NCBI GenBank assembly: GCA_009760855.2
Contig: WPIO01000052.1
Location: 723,501-787,500, forward strand
From: Cristatella mucedo
Lineage: Eukaryota > Bryozoa > Phylactolaemata > Cristatellidae
Direction of reading: 5' to 3'
DNA length: 64,000 nucleotides
Shown here: positions 1 to 9,886 of the stretch, in pieces
Numbering within the stretch: position 1 is the first letter of the stretch
Layout: every line of letters starts with the position of its first letter
The notes under the pieces: generated by a model
Databases searched by the model: none
What the model was told of the DNA's origin: nothing
Seen by the model: the letters and a program-made list of their open reading frames with translations, nothing else
Position numbers and translations under genes: made by a program

Positions 1-1285
1 CTAACATCTCCTTGCGTTGCGCTTTTGCATGCTTGCCTAAGCAGGGTGCTTTGCTTGCCATCGACTATTGGTTGTTGCTCCTCGTACGGCGAGTTGTCAA
101 GGGCACGAATAGAAATGTTCTAGCGGGGCACTACGCGCGAGAGTTGCCATCATGATCCTTATTTCGCGGCCGCCTACTCTGAACCTCGACGGGCAGTGGC
201 TGAAGTGATGGCGGTTACGCTTCGTCTGCCGCGTTAAAGGCGTTGAACCAAAGGCACTTTCAAAGGAGCCGGCGCATTCACTAACCCTGCGAAGAGATGA
301 CCGCTGACTCGCACAGCCAACTCGCGCTGCCTCGCGCAGCCGCCGCCGCCGACCGAGCGCCGCCGACTCTTGTGTGTCAGACGCGCGCGAGTCCTGGCAC
401 GTACGCTGCCAGTCAAGGTGAACCGGTCAAGGTCGAAGTCCTCCTATTTGCACTCAACGTCACGTTGCGGCTTACGCAGCAATCGGCTAACGGCTGCGAG
501 GCGGCGCAATAGATTTAAGGCAATTTAATGTTAGTTTCGAGGTCGCGACCTGCTATGACCCAATTTGCTTCAACTGCTTTCAGTCACTGCAAAGGTGGGA
601 CCAGGTGATGGGGGGTGGTGGAGTTGGGGGCCGAGAGTGCAGTCGCGATGTTCGGTAGCTACTGAGGGAGTAAGAGATTGACCTAGATCTACGGGCAACC
701 GATTCATTCGTCAGCAGGGATGCTGGGAAAATATGCTTTCGAGGCTGCAGCCGCTGCTGCACTCACCGCCAAGAACGTCATCATCGCGTGGGCTATGGAC
801 GCGGGGAGACCACCCAGAGCGCGATCGCAGCACCCGGCAGCGGCGGGCGCCGAGGCCGAGCCGTTTCGTGGGTTCTCAGCGGCGGCCGCGGCTCGAACGC
901 TCCCGGTTGCTTTACGGCTTTTCCCGCGCGTCCATTGGCCAGTGCAACGTGCCGCGAGACTTGGCCAACAGCGTAGTGCCGGGGCGTTGCCGGCGAAGCG
1001 GTAGCTCGCTCTCGCTGTCCGCCTCGCCTTGCGGCGTAAATGACCGGCGAGAGCGGCCTCGCCTCGGCTGTAGTGGCGGGCAGCTTTGTCTGGCAGGCGC
1101 GGCTCACCCGCCGCCAGATGGCGCACTCGGGCTGCCCATCGACCTCTGCGGTCCCTCACTCTGGATAGCGCCACCCGCCGCCGCGGGTTGATGGCGGTGG
1201 GAGTAACGCGGGCGGCGGCGGCGGCGGTGGCGGAGCTCCGCTCCAAAGCTATATTGATATTATATATATTTTGTTATTATATTAC

Positions 1286-1288
<3 letters not shown>
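1..1288. other. CpG-rich region without a recognisable gene
   Basis: This stretch is rich in CG dinucleotides and GC-rich trinucleotide runs, most strongly from 290 to 380 and from 780 to 1,240. Long reading frames on both strands are alanine- and arginine-rich, as expected by chance in GC-rich DNA, and none shows a recognisable domain. It ends at an AT microsatellite. It could be the promoter or first-exon region of a flanking gene, but no exon here can be defended. Confidence 0.4.

Positions 1289-1352
<64 letters not shown>
1289..1352. repeat. (AT)n microsatellite
   Basis: About 32 AT units in a row, at the end of the GC-rich region. Confidence 0.95.
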
Positions 1353-1354
<2 letters not shown>

Positions 1355-1608
1355 ACAGAGCTCCGCTCCCTCCGCTCTTGATAGACGCGAGCGCCGCTGT
1401 CGCTTTTCAACGACATAACAATAAGAGCGATACAGCGACATTTGTACAGCACCACGAGAGAGAGCCAAGTCTCTTTCTAGGCACTTACACGTACGCGCTC
1501 AGAAACTCGGCTGCCTGCGCGCGCGCACCGGCGAACGCCAGAGGCTGACGAGAAGCTGCTGGGGGAAGGGCTGGGGCGGGGGGGGCAGGCTGGGCCTTTT
1601 TGCCTTAC

Positions 1609-1775
1609 GCTGCTGCCTGCGCAAGCCTCCGTCTTCGCTAAGTGCGCCCGGCTCGCCGCCCTCGATGTAGACCTTCGAGACGGTTTTGCCATCCGGCATC
1701 CGGACGAGCAGGCCGTGCGTGCCGGGCTTCCTGCAGCCCTTCGTGAACAGGATGCTGAAGATATTCCTCACGCCG
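1609..1775 (-). CDS. Likely internal exon of an unrecognised gene
   Basis: On the minus strand an acceptor (gtgtgcag) is followed by an open frame of 55 codons ending at a good donor (gtaagg). The exon would start and end within codons. The peptide contains the stretches NIFSILFTKG, GLLVRMPDGKTVSKVYIEGG and GALSEDGGLRRQQ. This mixed composition looks like a folded protein rather than chance GC-rich translation. I recognise no domain. No partner exon was found, so the gene may extend out of the window or be broken by the LINE starting at 1848. Confidence 0.35.
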
Positions 1776-1800
1776 CTGCACACTCTATCCGACGAGCAGC

Positions 1801-1854
1801 GAGCCAGCTATCCCGGTATGCATCGGCTCGCGAGCCAGCTATCCCGGTATGCAT
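1801..1854 (+). repeat. 23-bp direct repeat at the LINE 5' junction
   Basis: The same 23 bases, starting gagccagcta and ending ggtatgcat, occur at 1801-1823 and 1832-1854, with 8 bases between. The second copy runs into the first bases of the L2A LINE, which shares the sequence gcataact. Confidence 0.9.
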
Positions 1855-3542
1855 AACTAACATCATTAATATGTCATTAGCCTCAGGTCATGTCCCAGCA
1901 CCTTTCAAAACAAGCTGTAGTCAGGCCACTTCTCAAGAAAGCGACACTAAATTAAGAGAACTTGAGCAACTACCGCCCAGTCTCACTTCTACCATTCCTA
2001 TCAAAGACACTGATAACGGGTCGTGGCGGACCAATTGAACTCATATATTGAACCTTGCTAGTAAGTTCCAGTTTGGCTTTATAGCTAATCACTCCACAGA
2101 ATCAGCATTGCTTCGGGTGCACAACGACCTACTTAAGAATGCAGACATAGGTAGAGTGTCTCTGCTTGTTTTGCTCGATCTTTCGGAAGCTTTTGATACC
2201 ATCGATCACAAAGTTCTTCTAGAGCGCCTCTCATCTCGCCTGGGCATCACTGGCACGGCTCTGCAGTGGTTCAGGTCCTATCTCAGTGGGAGACTCCAGA
2301 GTATTTACGTGAATGGACAAAGATCATCTGAGGTACCTCTGAAATATGGCGTACCTCAGGGCTCCATGCTAGGTCCGGTTCTTTTCACGGTTTATACTCT
2401 CCCTCTTGCTGATGTGATTGCCAAGCACAATCCAGGGTTTCACTTCTATGCGGATGACACTCAGTTGTACCTTTGCTTTGATTCCTCCCAGCCTTCGAGC
2501 ACCTCAAGTTCTCTCAACTCACTTGCTGCATGTATTGATGACATCCGCACATGGATGGCAGCAAATTTTCTTAAACTAAACGATGATCAAACTAACTTAC
2601 TAGTTATGGGCAAACCCAGTGTGATTCACAAATTGGAAAGGCTGACGCTCAAAATCGGCTCTGCCAGCATATCTCCGGTTGAACCAGATCAAAATCTAGG
2701 TTTCATGTTCCAAAGTGACCTCTCGCTAGACGACCACATCAGCTCCACAGTCAAGTCTGCCTACTTTCAGCTACATAATATTGCTAAAATTCGGGCTTGT
2801 TTAGATAAGGATACCACGTCTAAGTTGGTCCATGCATTTGTGACATCCCATCTTGACTTCTGCAACTCACTGCTTGCTGGCCTACCGGCATGTGCAATCA
2901 GGCGACTACAGCTGGTGCAAAACTCTGCAGCTAGGCTTGTCTGTCGTGAGCATCGCAGTTGCCACATCACACCACTTCTCGCCGAACTGCACTGGCTACC
3001 AGTCAAGCAACGGATTGACTTCAAGGTTTTGTCGCTCACTTTTAGGTCACTTAATTTGGCTCCAGCCTATCTCTCAGATCCTCATCTCAGATCTACTCCT
3101 CCGCCAGGTCAAGCATCGTACCACCCGCTTTTCGAAATCCAACAGTTTACCATTACCTCGTACAAACCTCAAATCCTTTGGAGACCGTGCATTTAGTTCG
3201 TATGCTCCCAAAGCCTGGAACTCCCTCCCGACCTGCGTCAGAGCATCCCCTGACCTGACCACATTTAAAAGGAACTTAAAAACACACCTATTTAGGACAG
3301 GTCCCTGTGATTCATCCTTGATGTGCTTATGCGTGCTGACACTGTGCATGCTGCCACTAACCACATTTGCATGCTGACCCTGTGCATGTAACTCAACCTA
3401 ACCATGTTATTCATGTTGTTTATCAAGAATGATATTACTCATCATTCAATCGCGTTTCCCTTTGCAGCAAATGCAAAGCGCCTAGAAAGAGATTTGAGTT
3501 CTCCGAGGGCGCTTTCTCAAGTGCATTATTATCGTTATTATA
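1848..3542 (+). mobile_element. L2A LINE copy, 5'-truncated, defective
   Basis: A non-LTR retrotransposon fragment of the L2/CR1 group. The frame at 2048-3196 encodes reverse transcriptase: LLVLLDLSEAFDTIDH (palm aspartate), GVPQGSMLGPVLF, FYADDTQLYL (catalytic YADD) and FLKLNDDQTN, followed by the L2-type C-terminal region (SRLDFCNSLLAGLP-like, LHWLPVKQRIDFK). A frameshift near 3090 moves the last part (SFGDRAFSSYAPKAWNSLP) into another frame, and the start is frame-shifted as well. The endonuclease is missing. The 3' end has the family hairpin (GCGCC...GGGCGC) at 3478-3520 and a short (ATT)n-like tail. Confidence 0.9.
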
Positions 3543-3633
3543 AGCGTTGGCAGTTGTCGCTGCCTCGTATGCTAGCCCGGTCTGGCGCAGTGCCTTCGCG
3601 CGCCGACAGCCGAGGCGCGTCCTCTCGTCGCAG

Positions 3634-3843
3634 AGCACGACATCCTGATCAAGGCCGTCAGATACCTGTGCCTGTCGATCGAGCAGGACGGACGAGGCAT
3701 CGGCGGCGAGGCGGAGGAGCGTCTGAGCGTGGCCCTGTTCGAGAACCATCGAAACAACAGGAAGAGAATGACGCACCGCTTCCGCCAGCTGCACCCCAGG
3801 CGCATCGTCTCGGACCTGCAGGGCGCCAAGTTCGTCGTCAAAG
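3634..3843 (+). CDS. Likely internal exon of an unrecognised gene
   Basis: After an acceptor (ctctcgtcgcag) an open frame encodes about 70 residues of normal protein composition, including HDILIKAVRYLCLSIEQDG, LSVALFENHRNNRKRMTHRF and QLHPRRIVSDLQGAKFVVK. Beyond about 3843 the frame becomes arginine/alanine-rich GC translation, so the exon probably ends at the weak donor gtggcc. I recognise no domain. The same strand carries another likely exon at 5093-5376, so both may belong to one gene with a SINE in the intron. Confidence 0.4.
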
Positions 3844-4534
3844 GTGGCCGTCGCGTGCTGCGACGGGCGCAGCGCCTCATGCCCGCTGAGCGCGGCGACG
3901 CGCGGCGAACCGTGCGCCAGCGGCGGTCTAGCGGCGTCTCTCGCGCTGCCGCGGTCTCTCTCGCGAGGCGCCGCCACCCGCCAGGAACTTACCGTTCCGT
4001 AGGCGACAGAGCCGCGTTGCCGGGCTACCGCGCGGCACTTCGGCACGCATGCTAAGGAGCTTGCTGGCGGTCTCTTATTAGTCAGGGTAGCTTACCCGCG
4101 GTCAGCGGGTTCGCGGAGGCGTGAGCGCCGCCGCAGCGCGGGTTTTGGAGTGGACGAAGCGGCCGAAAATCGGCAGCCGCTCGCTCGATGCCCTCGGCCT
4201 CAGCCGCTTGGGCCGCCGGCCAGCGGGTCAGCGGCCCAAGCGGCTCGCCGGCCGACCGGGTTCGCTCCTGCAGCCGTTCCATCATTGGTTGGCCCCGCCC
4301 TGCCCGCGGGAGCTGTCGCGCCGTACGTAGCTTCCGCACTCATCCTTCGAGCCAATCGTCGTGGGTCCGAGCGCGCCGGCGCCGAGGAGCGCGAATCGAC
4401 GAACCGGCGACGAACCGCCGGAGCCAGAGGCGGAGCGAAGAGGGCGCGAACATTTTTTCGAGAGCTGGAGAATGCAGCGCTGCCACATCGACTGAAGCGT
4501 CGGACGAAAGAGCGCGTCTTGTTAATGCGATGAA

Positions 4535-4695
4535 TAAATAAAATTCATTCATTTAGCTAATCAAGAGAACTTGGTCTCTATTCAGGCGCTTCGCGCAAGC
4601 CACGGTGCTCGAGCTTACGACCGCGTTCGTAAAGTGCAGTCACCTTGACCTTGGTCGGGGGCGAGCGCCCCAAGCGCTGGGCACAAACAGCGAGG
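4535..4695 (-). mobile_element. SINE-A copy (tRNA-derived), diverged
   Basis: Read on the minus strand: tRNA-like head with cgaccaaggt, a degraded B box, the linker, then the L2A-like tail (GCGCCTGAATAGAG, GTTCTCTTGA) ending in ATGAATGAATTTTATTTATT. It lies between the two likely plus-strand exons at 3634 and 5093. Confidence 0.75.
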
Positions 4696-5092
4696 CCCTC
4701 GCCCTTGTCTTCTAATAAAGGAGAGCGAAGCTACGGGGCTGCCAACTGGAGCGCACTCGGAGAATTATTATAGAGGCGTGGTCCTCGTGGCGGTTCAATT
4801 GTACGAGAGATCCGAATGCGGCTTCGAATAAAAATATCGAGTAAGATATTTCGGGACACACACAGCCAGAGGGAGAAACAGGTGAAAATATCCCGAATGT
4901 TTTTTCTTTTCTTATCGGCCGCCAGCGTTTGAGGCTTTTCAGCTGGCCTGCAGTTGCACTTCGGCCTTTTCGAGGCCGACCGATACGGCGAGTCCTTCTT
5001 CGCTCCGGGCGCCCCGGCTGAGCTCGAGCGTCGGGCGACAGCCAGCAGCGGAAGCCACGCATGAGCGCGCAGCACTTCCGTCTGACTTTCAG

Positions 5093-5376
5093 GCGACGAG
5101 TTCGTGCTGCGATTGAAGAGCCAGCCAGCCGGCGGAGCGGAGGACCGAGGCGGGGAGCGCGCGACCTTGACCGGAAGCTACTGGCGCTCGCTGGACACTT
5201 TGCCCAGCGCCCGCATCGCGTGGGAGTGCAGGGTTCACGACTTGCCTGGCTGCAAGCTGCCCATTACGGCTACGCACGCGAAGGTGTACGCCAATCGTCT
5301 GCAAGCCATGCAGCAACAGCAGCAGCAGAAAAAGGGTTTTTCCAAGCCCGCCGTGGGCGAGAGAGGAGAGCTCTAA
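5093..5376 (+). CDS. Likely terminal exon of an unrecognised gene
   Basis: A good acceptor (gtctgactttcag) opens a frame of about 94 codons to a TAA at 5374-5376. The peptide includes DEFVLRLKSQPAGG, TLTGSYWRSLDTLPSARIAW, ECRVHDLPGCKLPITATHAK and VYANRLQAM, then a run of six glutamines and KKGFSKPAVGERGEL. The first part looks like a folded domain and the polyglutamine tail like a C-terminus. I do not recognise the family. A possible further exon at about 4947-5026 (LQLHFGLFEADRYGESFFAP) has no convincing donor. Confidence 0.45.
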
Positions 5377-5529
5377 TGCGTGAGCGAAGGCTGCCTGCAC
5401 CAGTTGAGCTACCTTTGGGTATGTATGTCGCAAGCCGCCGGCAGTCCATTCTGGGCGCGTGCTACTGCATTCAAGTATCGCTGACTGCTCTCGGATCACT
5501 TCTCCTACGTACTCCGGCGGTTTGATTGC

Positions 5530-6204
5530 GCTGTATTAAGCAAGTACATTTTAGTCACGACCTAGAGGAAGAATCTGCGATACTTTCCAATGGTACGCGA
5601 GAGTCATTATGCTACCCTAAAGTTGAGAGACCTAACTCGCAAGATTACTTCAGCTAGTAACGTAGTAACGCTCCCGCGGCGCTGGCCAGTAATTTAGGCG
5701 AGCCGACTCTTAGCATCCGGTCGCGGTTCGGTTCCTCGCACTAAACTGAAAAGTCATGGCGATCGAGCATTCGGCTCGCGTTCGCCGAAAGCATGGAACT
5801 CGCTTCCGGCGGTTACAGTCACTTCTGCAACGACCTTGCATCTTTGAAGTGTGAGCGACGTGTGACGAGTATTTTCCTCCGGAGCAGCTTGCTCTTTAAC
5901 CCAGTGAACTTCTTTAACCCTTCTTTAACCCAGTGAACTTGTCTGCTTTTCGCTATGGTACGCGTTGCTTTTATACCTGTGCACGAATCAATACAAAATT
6001 CTTCGTCTGAGGTCTTAATAACCGGTGGCCATGAGTTGTCGTGATGTTTGCTTTAGCCCTCTGGCCTTATCGCACTGGTTGTTTAATTTTAAATGCTCGA
6101 TACCGCACATGTCATTAATCCTCGGTTATTGATTTCCTCACAGCGAGTTATAAAGGGTTCGGATAGAAACTTTCGCTTAGGGTTCTATGCAAACGACATA
6201 TTAT
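5530..6204. other. Unassigned intergenic DNA
   Basis: No frame, RNA gene or known repeat was recognised. A short imperfect duplication of tttaacccagtgaactt occurs at 5897-5942. Confidence 0.5.
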
Positions 6205-6571
6205 GACTTAGTGCGAAAACCCATCTTAATAGGAGTAGGTAGAATGTTCGCTAGTTCTGCTGGATCTCTCGGCAGCTTTTAATCATTTGTCGTTAAGTCC
6301 TTCTAGAGAAGCCTGTCATCTCGCATTTAAATCACAGGTATTGCACTGCAATGATCTAGGTCATACCTCGGTGGAATATTTCAGGGCGTACATATCAACG
6401 GCCGATGGTCATCCGGAGAGCCTTCAAAGTGCGTTGGGTACCCCAAGAATCGTTTCTAGTTAATTTTCATGTCAGGATGTATACTAGGATCCTTGCCTAC
6501 AATGCGAACCACTATCAAGTCGTTCATTTTATACAGGTGTATATAAGTGTACCTGCGATTTTATGTGCCCT

Positions 6572-6720
6572 GTAAATAAATAAAATTTATTTGTATAGCG
6601 CCCTAAGAGAACTTAATCTCTATTTAGGCGCTTCACATATGCCACGGGGCTTGAACCCACGACCTCGGGCAGGCTTGGTCGGGGCGAGGACCTCAACGAC
6701 TGGACCAAATCAGCGTCTTC
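6572..6720 (-). mobile_element. SINE-A copy (tRNA-derived)
   Basis: On the minus strand: A-box-like segment near the 5' end, cgaccaagcctg, B box GTGGGTTCAAGCCCC, linker CATATGTGAAGCGCC, then the L2A-like tail hairpin and ATAAATTTTATTTATTTA. It is inserted in an ancient L2A copy, so it is younger than that copy. Confidence 0.85.
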
Positions 6721-7120
6721 CAGCTTGTTCTGTTGACATTCACACTTGGATGGCAGCGAACTCATTCAAGTTGAATGAAAATAAAGCCAACTCTTTAGTT
6801 ATGGGAAAAAATAATGTCACTGTTCACTTCTACGCAGAGGACAGACAGCTTTACTAATGTTTTGATTACTACCCGCTTTCTAGAGCATCGAACTCTCTCA
6901 ACTCTCTTACTGCTACGTTCGCACTTTGATGGCTACAAACTTGACTTGTTATGAGAAGAACTATTGTTGTTCACAATTAGAAAAACCTAAGCCTCAAAAT
7001 GGGCTCACCAGCATATTTCATGTAGCCTCAATAGGGAATCATGTGTTTTATTTCGAAATGACCTTATGGATGGCTGTGTCAGTTACGCAGCGCAGCATTG
7101 CTAAAAATTTGGACGTGGGT

Positions 7121-7206
7121 GGATAATAATAATAATAATGCACTTGACAAAGCGCCCTCAGAGGACTCAATCTCTCTCTCTAGGTGCTTTAAATTTGCTG
7201 CAAAGA
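7121..7206 (-). mobile_element. L2A 3'-tail fragment
   Basis: On the minus strand this is the last ~85 bp of L2A: TTTGCAGCAAATTTAAAGC, a hairpin with AGAGATTGAGTCC, GGGCGCTTTGTCAAGTGC and then (ATT)n. It is an extremely 5'-truncated insertion. Confidence 0.8.
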
Positions 7207-8215
7207 GAGATAAGAATTCCACACTTCAGTTAAACATTTATTTGCGACATCCCGTCAGAATTTATTATGTCACTCAGAACTCCTTGCGTGTCATGCTGCC
7301 TTTAAGACGCTTACATAATTGTGCAACGAACGGCAGATAAATTTGCCTATTGTGAAAGTCGTCGGAATTGCCACAATAAAGGACTTATAATCTACATTCT
7401 CTCGCTCCCGATCAAGCTGCGTATTGACAACATTCCTCTACCGCAAGCTCATATCACCGACATTTAGGTCAATCCATCTCCTCGCTCGTGCCATACGTTA
7501 TCGGAAGTATTTACCACTCAGGCCTCCCATCGCCGCCATAATCACTGCCTATATTTCCGGTCACTTAGTTGTTCACTTAGGTCACTTAGTCACTTAGTGC
7601 CTCTATAAAAAAAACTTGAATCATTTGTAGACCGTGCCCTTAGTTCCTTTGCCCCAAAGCCGAAATTTAAGGGAAGCTACAAAATCCACGTGCTCCTCAA
7701 AGAGTTTGCTCTCTTCGAGTGACTTCATTTTCGTGCTTGCGCATGCTAACGCTATTCGTGCTACTTTTAGCCAATTAGCTTCTTTTTCAGTCCGTTCAAT
7801 GTGCCTAGAAAGAGCTTTGATTCTGTAAGGGTGCTGTGCTGTATTGCTATTGTTATTATAGGCAAACGCACGGTTCGAGGTGGACTGTTGCAAATAGAAA
7901 GTGAACGACAAGGAAGAGGCTACGAAAGAACTTGAAGATCTCATTGTTGTGCTTTACGGGTTCTCTTTGCCGCCTGCCGCCATTCTTCACCACCCGTTGA
8001 ACGCCGTTTCGAAGGGCTCGAACGAAACTGACAGCTTTTTAAGATGGATATTTGATGGCTTCGAAGCAATGAAATTCCTTCAAGGTTGCTTGTGACTGCT
8101 TTGTTGCCAACACTTTGTGAGGATTTTTTTTATCATTATAAGTGTTTTTTAACTGAGGCTTTGCATGCTCTAACCCTTGACCGTGCGCAGGAAACGAATC
8201 GGCATGTCATCGCCG

Positions 8216-8590
8216 TCGTATCGCCCACCAACTGTAAGTACTTCATTATATTGGCCGGATGACCTGCAAGCAGTGAGTTACAGAAGCTCAGACGAGATGC
8301 ATGGACATTAAGAATGCACGGACCAACTTGGATGCGGTTTTCTTGTGTAAGCGGGCCCAACGTTTCTATTCTATTAATCTGAAAGTAGACAGGCTTGACT
8401 ATGGAGCTGACGTGGTCATTTAGTGACAGGTCCCCTTGGAACAGGACACCCAGATTTCGTGCAGACGCTACAAGAGATGTGCGGGCAGAGCCCATTTTAA
8501 GGGATAGGTTTTCCAATATCCGAGTTCCACAAGGTTTGCCTATAAATAGTAAGTTCAATACGAAGTAGTGAGGTTGGATCATCAATTAGT
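8216..8590 (-). mobile_element. Ancient L2A-related LINE fragment
   Basis: Minus-strand translation resembles the region after the RT core: LKMGSARTSLVASARNLGVL, FQGDLSLNDHVSSIVKPVYF and SRLSFCNSLLAGHPA. It is more divergent than most copies, and no 3' hairpin is recognisable. Confidence 0.7.
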
Positions 8591-9019
8591 TTACGAATCA
8601 GTGCAGCCCTAAAGTCAAATCCTGCAGATGGCACGCGGCAGTGTGACTTTCGGTGCTTGGATCTCCTAAAAATTCCATTCTCATGCTGCGGATTGCGCTA
8701 CGGTTCATAGCCAGCTGTTTCAAGTCGGTTCGACACTGCTCGATTGTTACTATGGCGGATAGTGGATAAGCAGCTTTAAGGTTCAAGGCTTTCGAGAGCT
8801 GCCACCTTCAGACTAACACCAGTGAATCTTCCACGAACTCGGTTTCTTGTTCGTGACTATGAGACTGGTGGCTTCTCCAGCCTATTCTCGGTCTGCTCGC
8901 TCTCAGACTTGTGTGCTAACGATAAATAACCAATCGCCGCTGTGGACCATTTGTCGCTGCTTTCTCGTCTTTGAGGAAAGTTTGTCTCTCAACCCTCGCA
9001 GATGGTTCTCTTTCTGTTA

Positions 9020-9262
9020 TGCAGGTTCATCCAATCCTGATATCGTGATGTGCGTTCCTTCGCCTCATTTTGAGCAAGTAACTTCTGACATGAGCACCTG
9101 GATGAAAAAACATTCTCAGATTGACTTAAGATTGAACCAACTTACTTGTTATAAGAAAATCTAGTGTTGCTGAGAAATTGAAAAACAAACCCTCAAAATG
9201 GGCTCGCCGGCACACTTGTAACCTTTACACGGGTCACGGGTGTTATGTTTCGAAATGACCGT
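9020..9262 (+). mobile_element. Ancient L2A-related LINE fragment
   Basis: Contains degraded equivalents of the WMxxNxxxLN segment (STWMKKHSQIDLRLNQLTCY) and of the following LKIGSA region (cctcaaaatgggctcgccgg), closely resembling the decayed stretch at 6910-7060. No intact frame. Confidence 0.55.
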
Positions 9263-9814
9263 ACATGCCTGAAACCAGGCAAGAAAGTATTGTTACGGGC
9301 ACGTCTAGCTGCCACAGAACTAAAGCTGCACCTCAGCCGCGTACAGTGCCCCTGCCTCATGACGAAATGTTGGTAAAGCAGGTGCTCGGGAGCTGCCAAC
9401 GAGCCGCACAAGCCTCTCCTAGTCATCACCAATGGCGACCAAAGTTGAGCACCGGAGCAATCAAAACGGCCTAACCTTAGCAAGTTCCATTAGCATTCAG
9501 GTTGGTTGCATGTTTAACAGTGCAAGAGGGCAAAATCTTGACTCCTGAGCTGCATCTTGGCTGTTGAACGTTTATTAGAGTCTGGCCATCCACGAATTTG
9601 TGGCCCCGGCATCAGCCGAGGTAGTTAAGTAGCGAAGACCGTTGGCCGACAGAAAGGATAGCAGTGTTCTGGGTCAGGCTCGGGAAGTAGGTGGGCGGGC
9701 GGCGGTTACCTCGGCGAAAAACATCAAAGGCACAGACATGTTGAAAGGTTATCATGCTGTCTGCCAATCACGAAAAGACTTAATCAAGAGTATGGATGCT
9801 GCCTTTTGTAGCGT

Positions 9815-9886
<72 letters not shown>

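Larger units (their letters stand above)
6205..7862 (+). mobile_element. Ancient L2A LINE copy, interrupted by two insertions
   Basis: Heavily mutated L2A sequence can be followed from the RT core (gctggatctctcggcagctt at about 6264) through the region resembling TWMAANSFKLNENKANSLVMG (6743-6810) to the family 3' end near 7800-7860 (gtgcctagaaagagc, then attgttattata). It is interrupted by a SINE-A at 6572-6720 and by an L2A tail in reverse orientation at 7121-7206. A second RT-like stretch at 6819-7070 suggests an internal duplication or a second old copy. Confidence 0.65.

Noticed and set aside
704-1246. 180-codon minus-strand frame
   Set aside because: Alanine/arginine-rich GC translation with overlapping frames on both strands, no domain and no supported splice sites.
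1086-1355. Frame ending in YIYIYIYI
   Set aside because: The tail is a TA microsatellite; the same holds at 13,706, 15,171 and 27,099.
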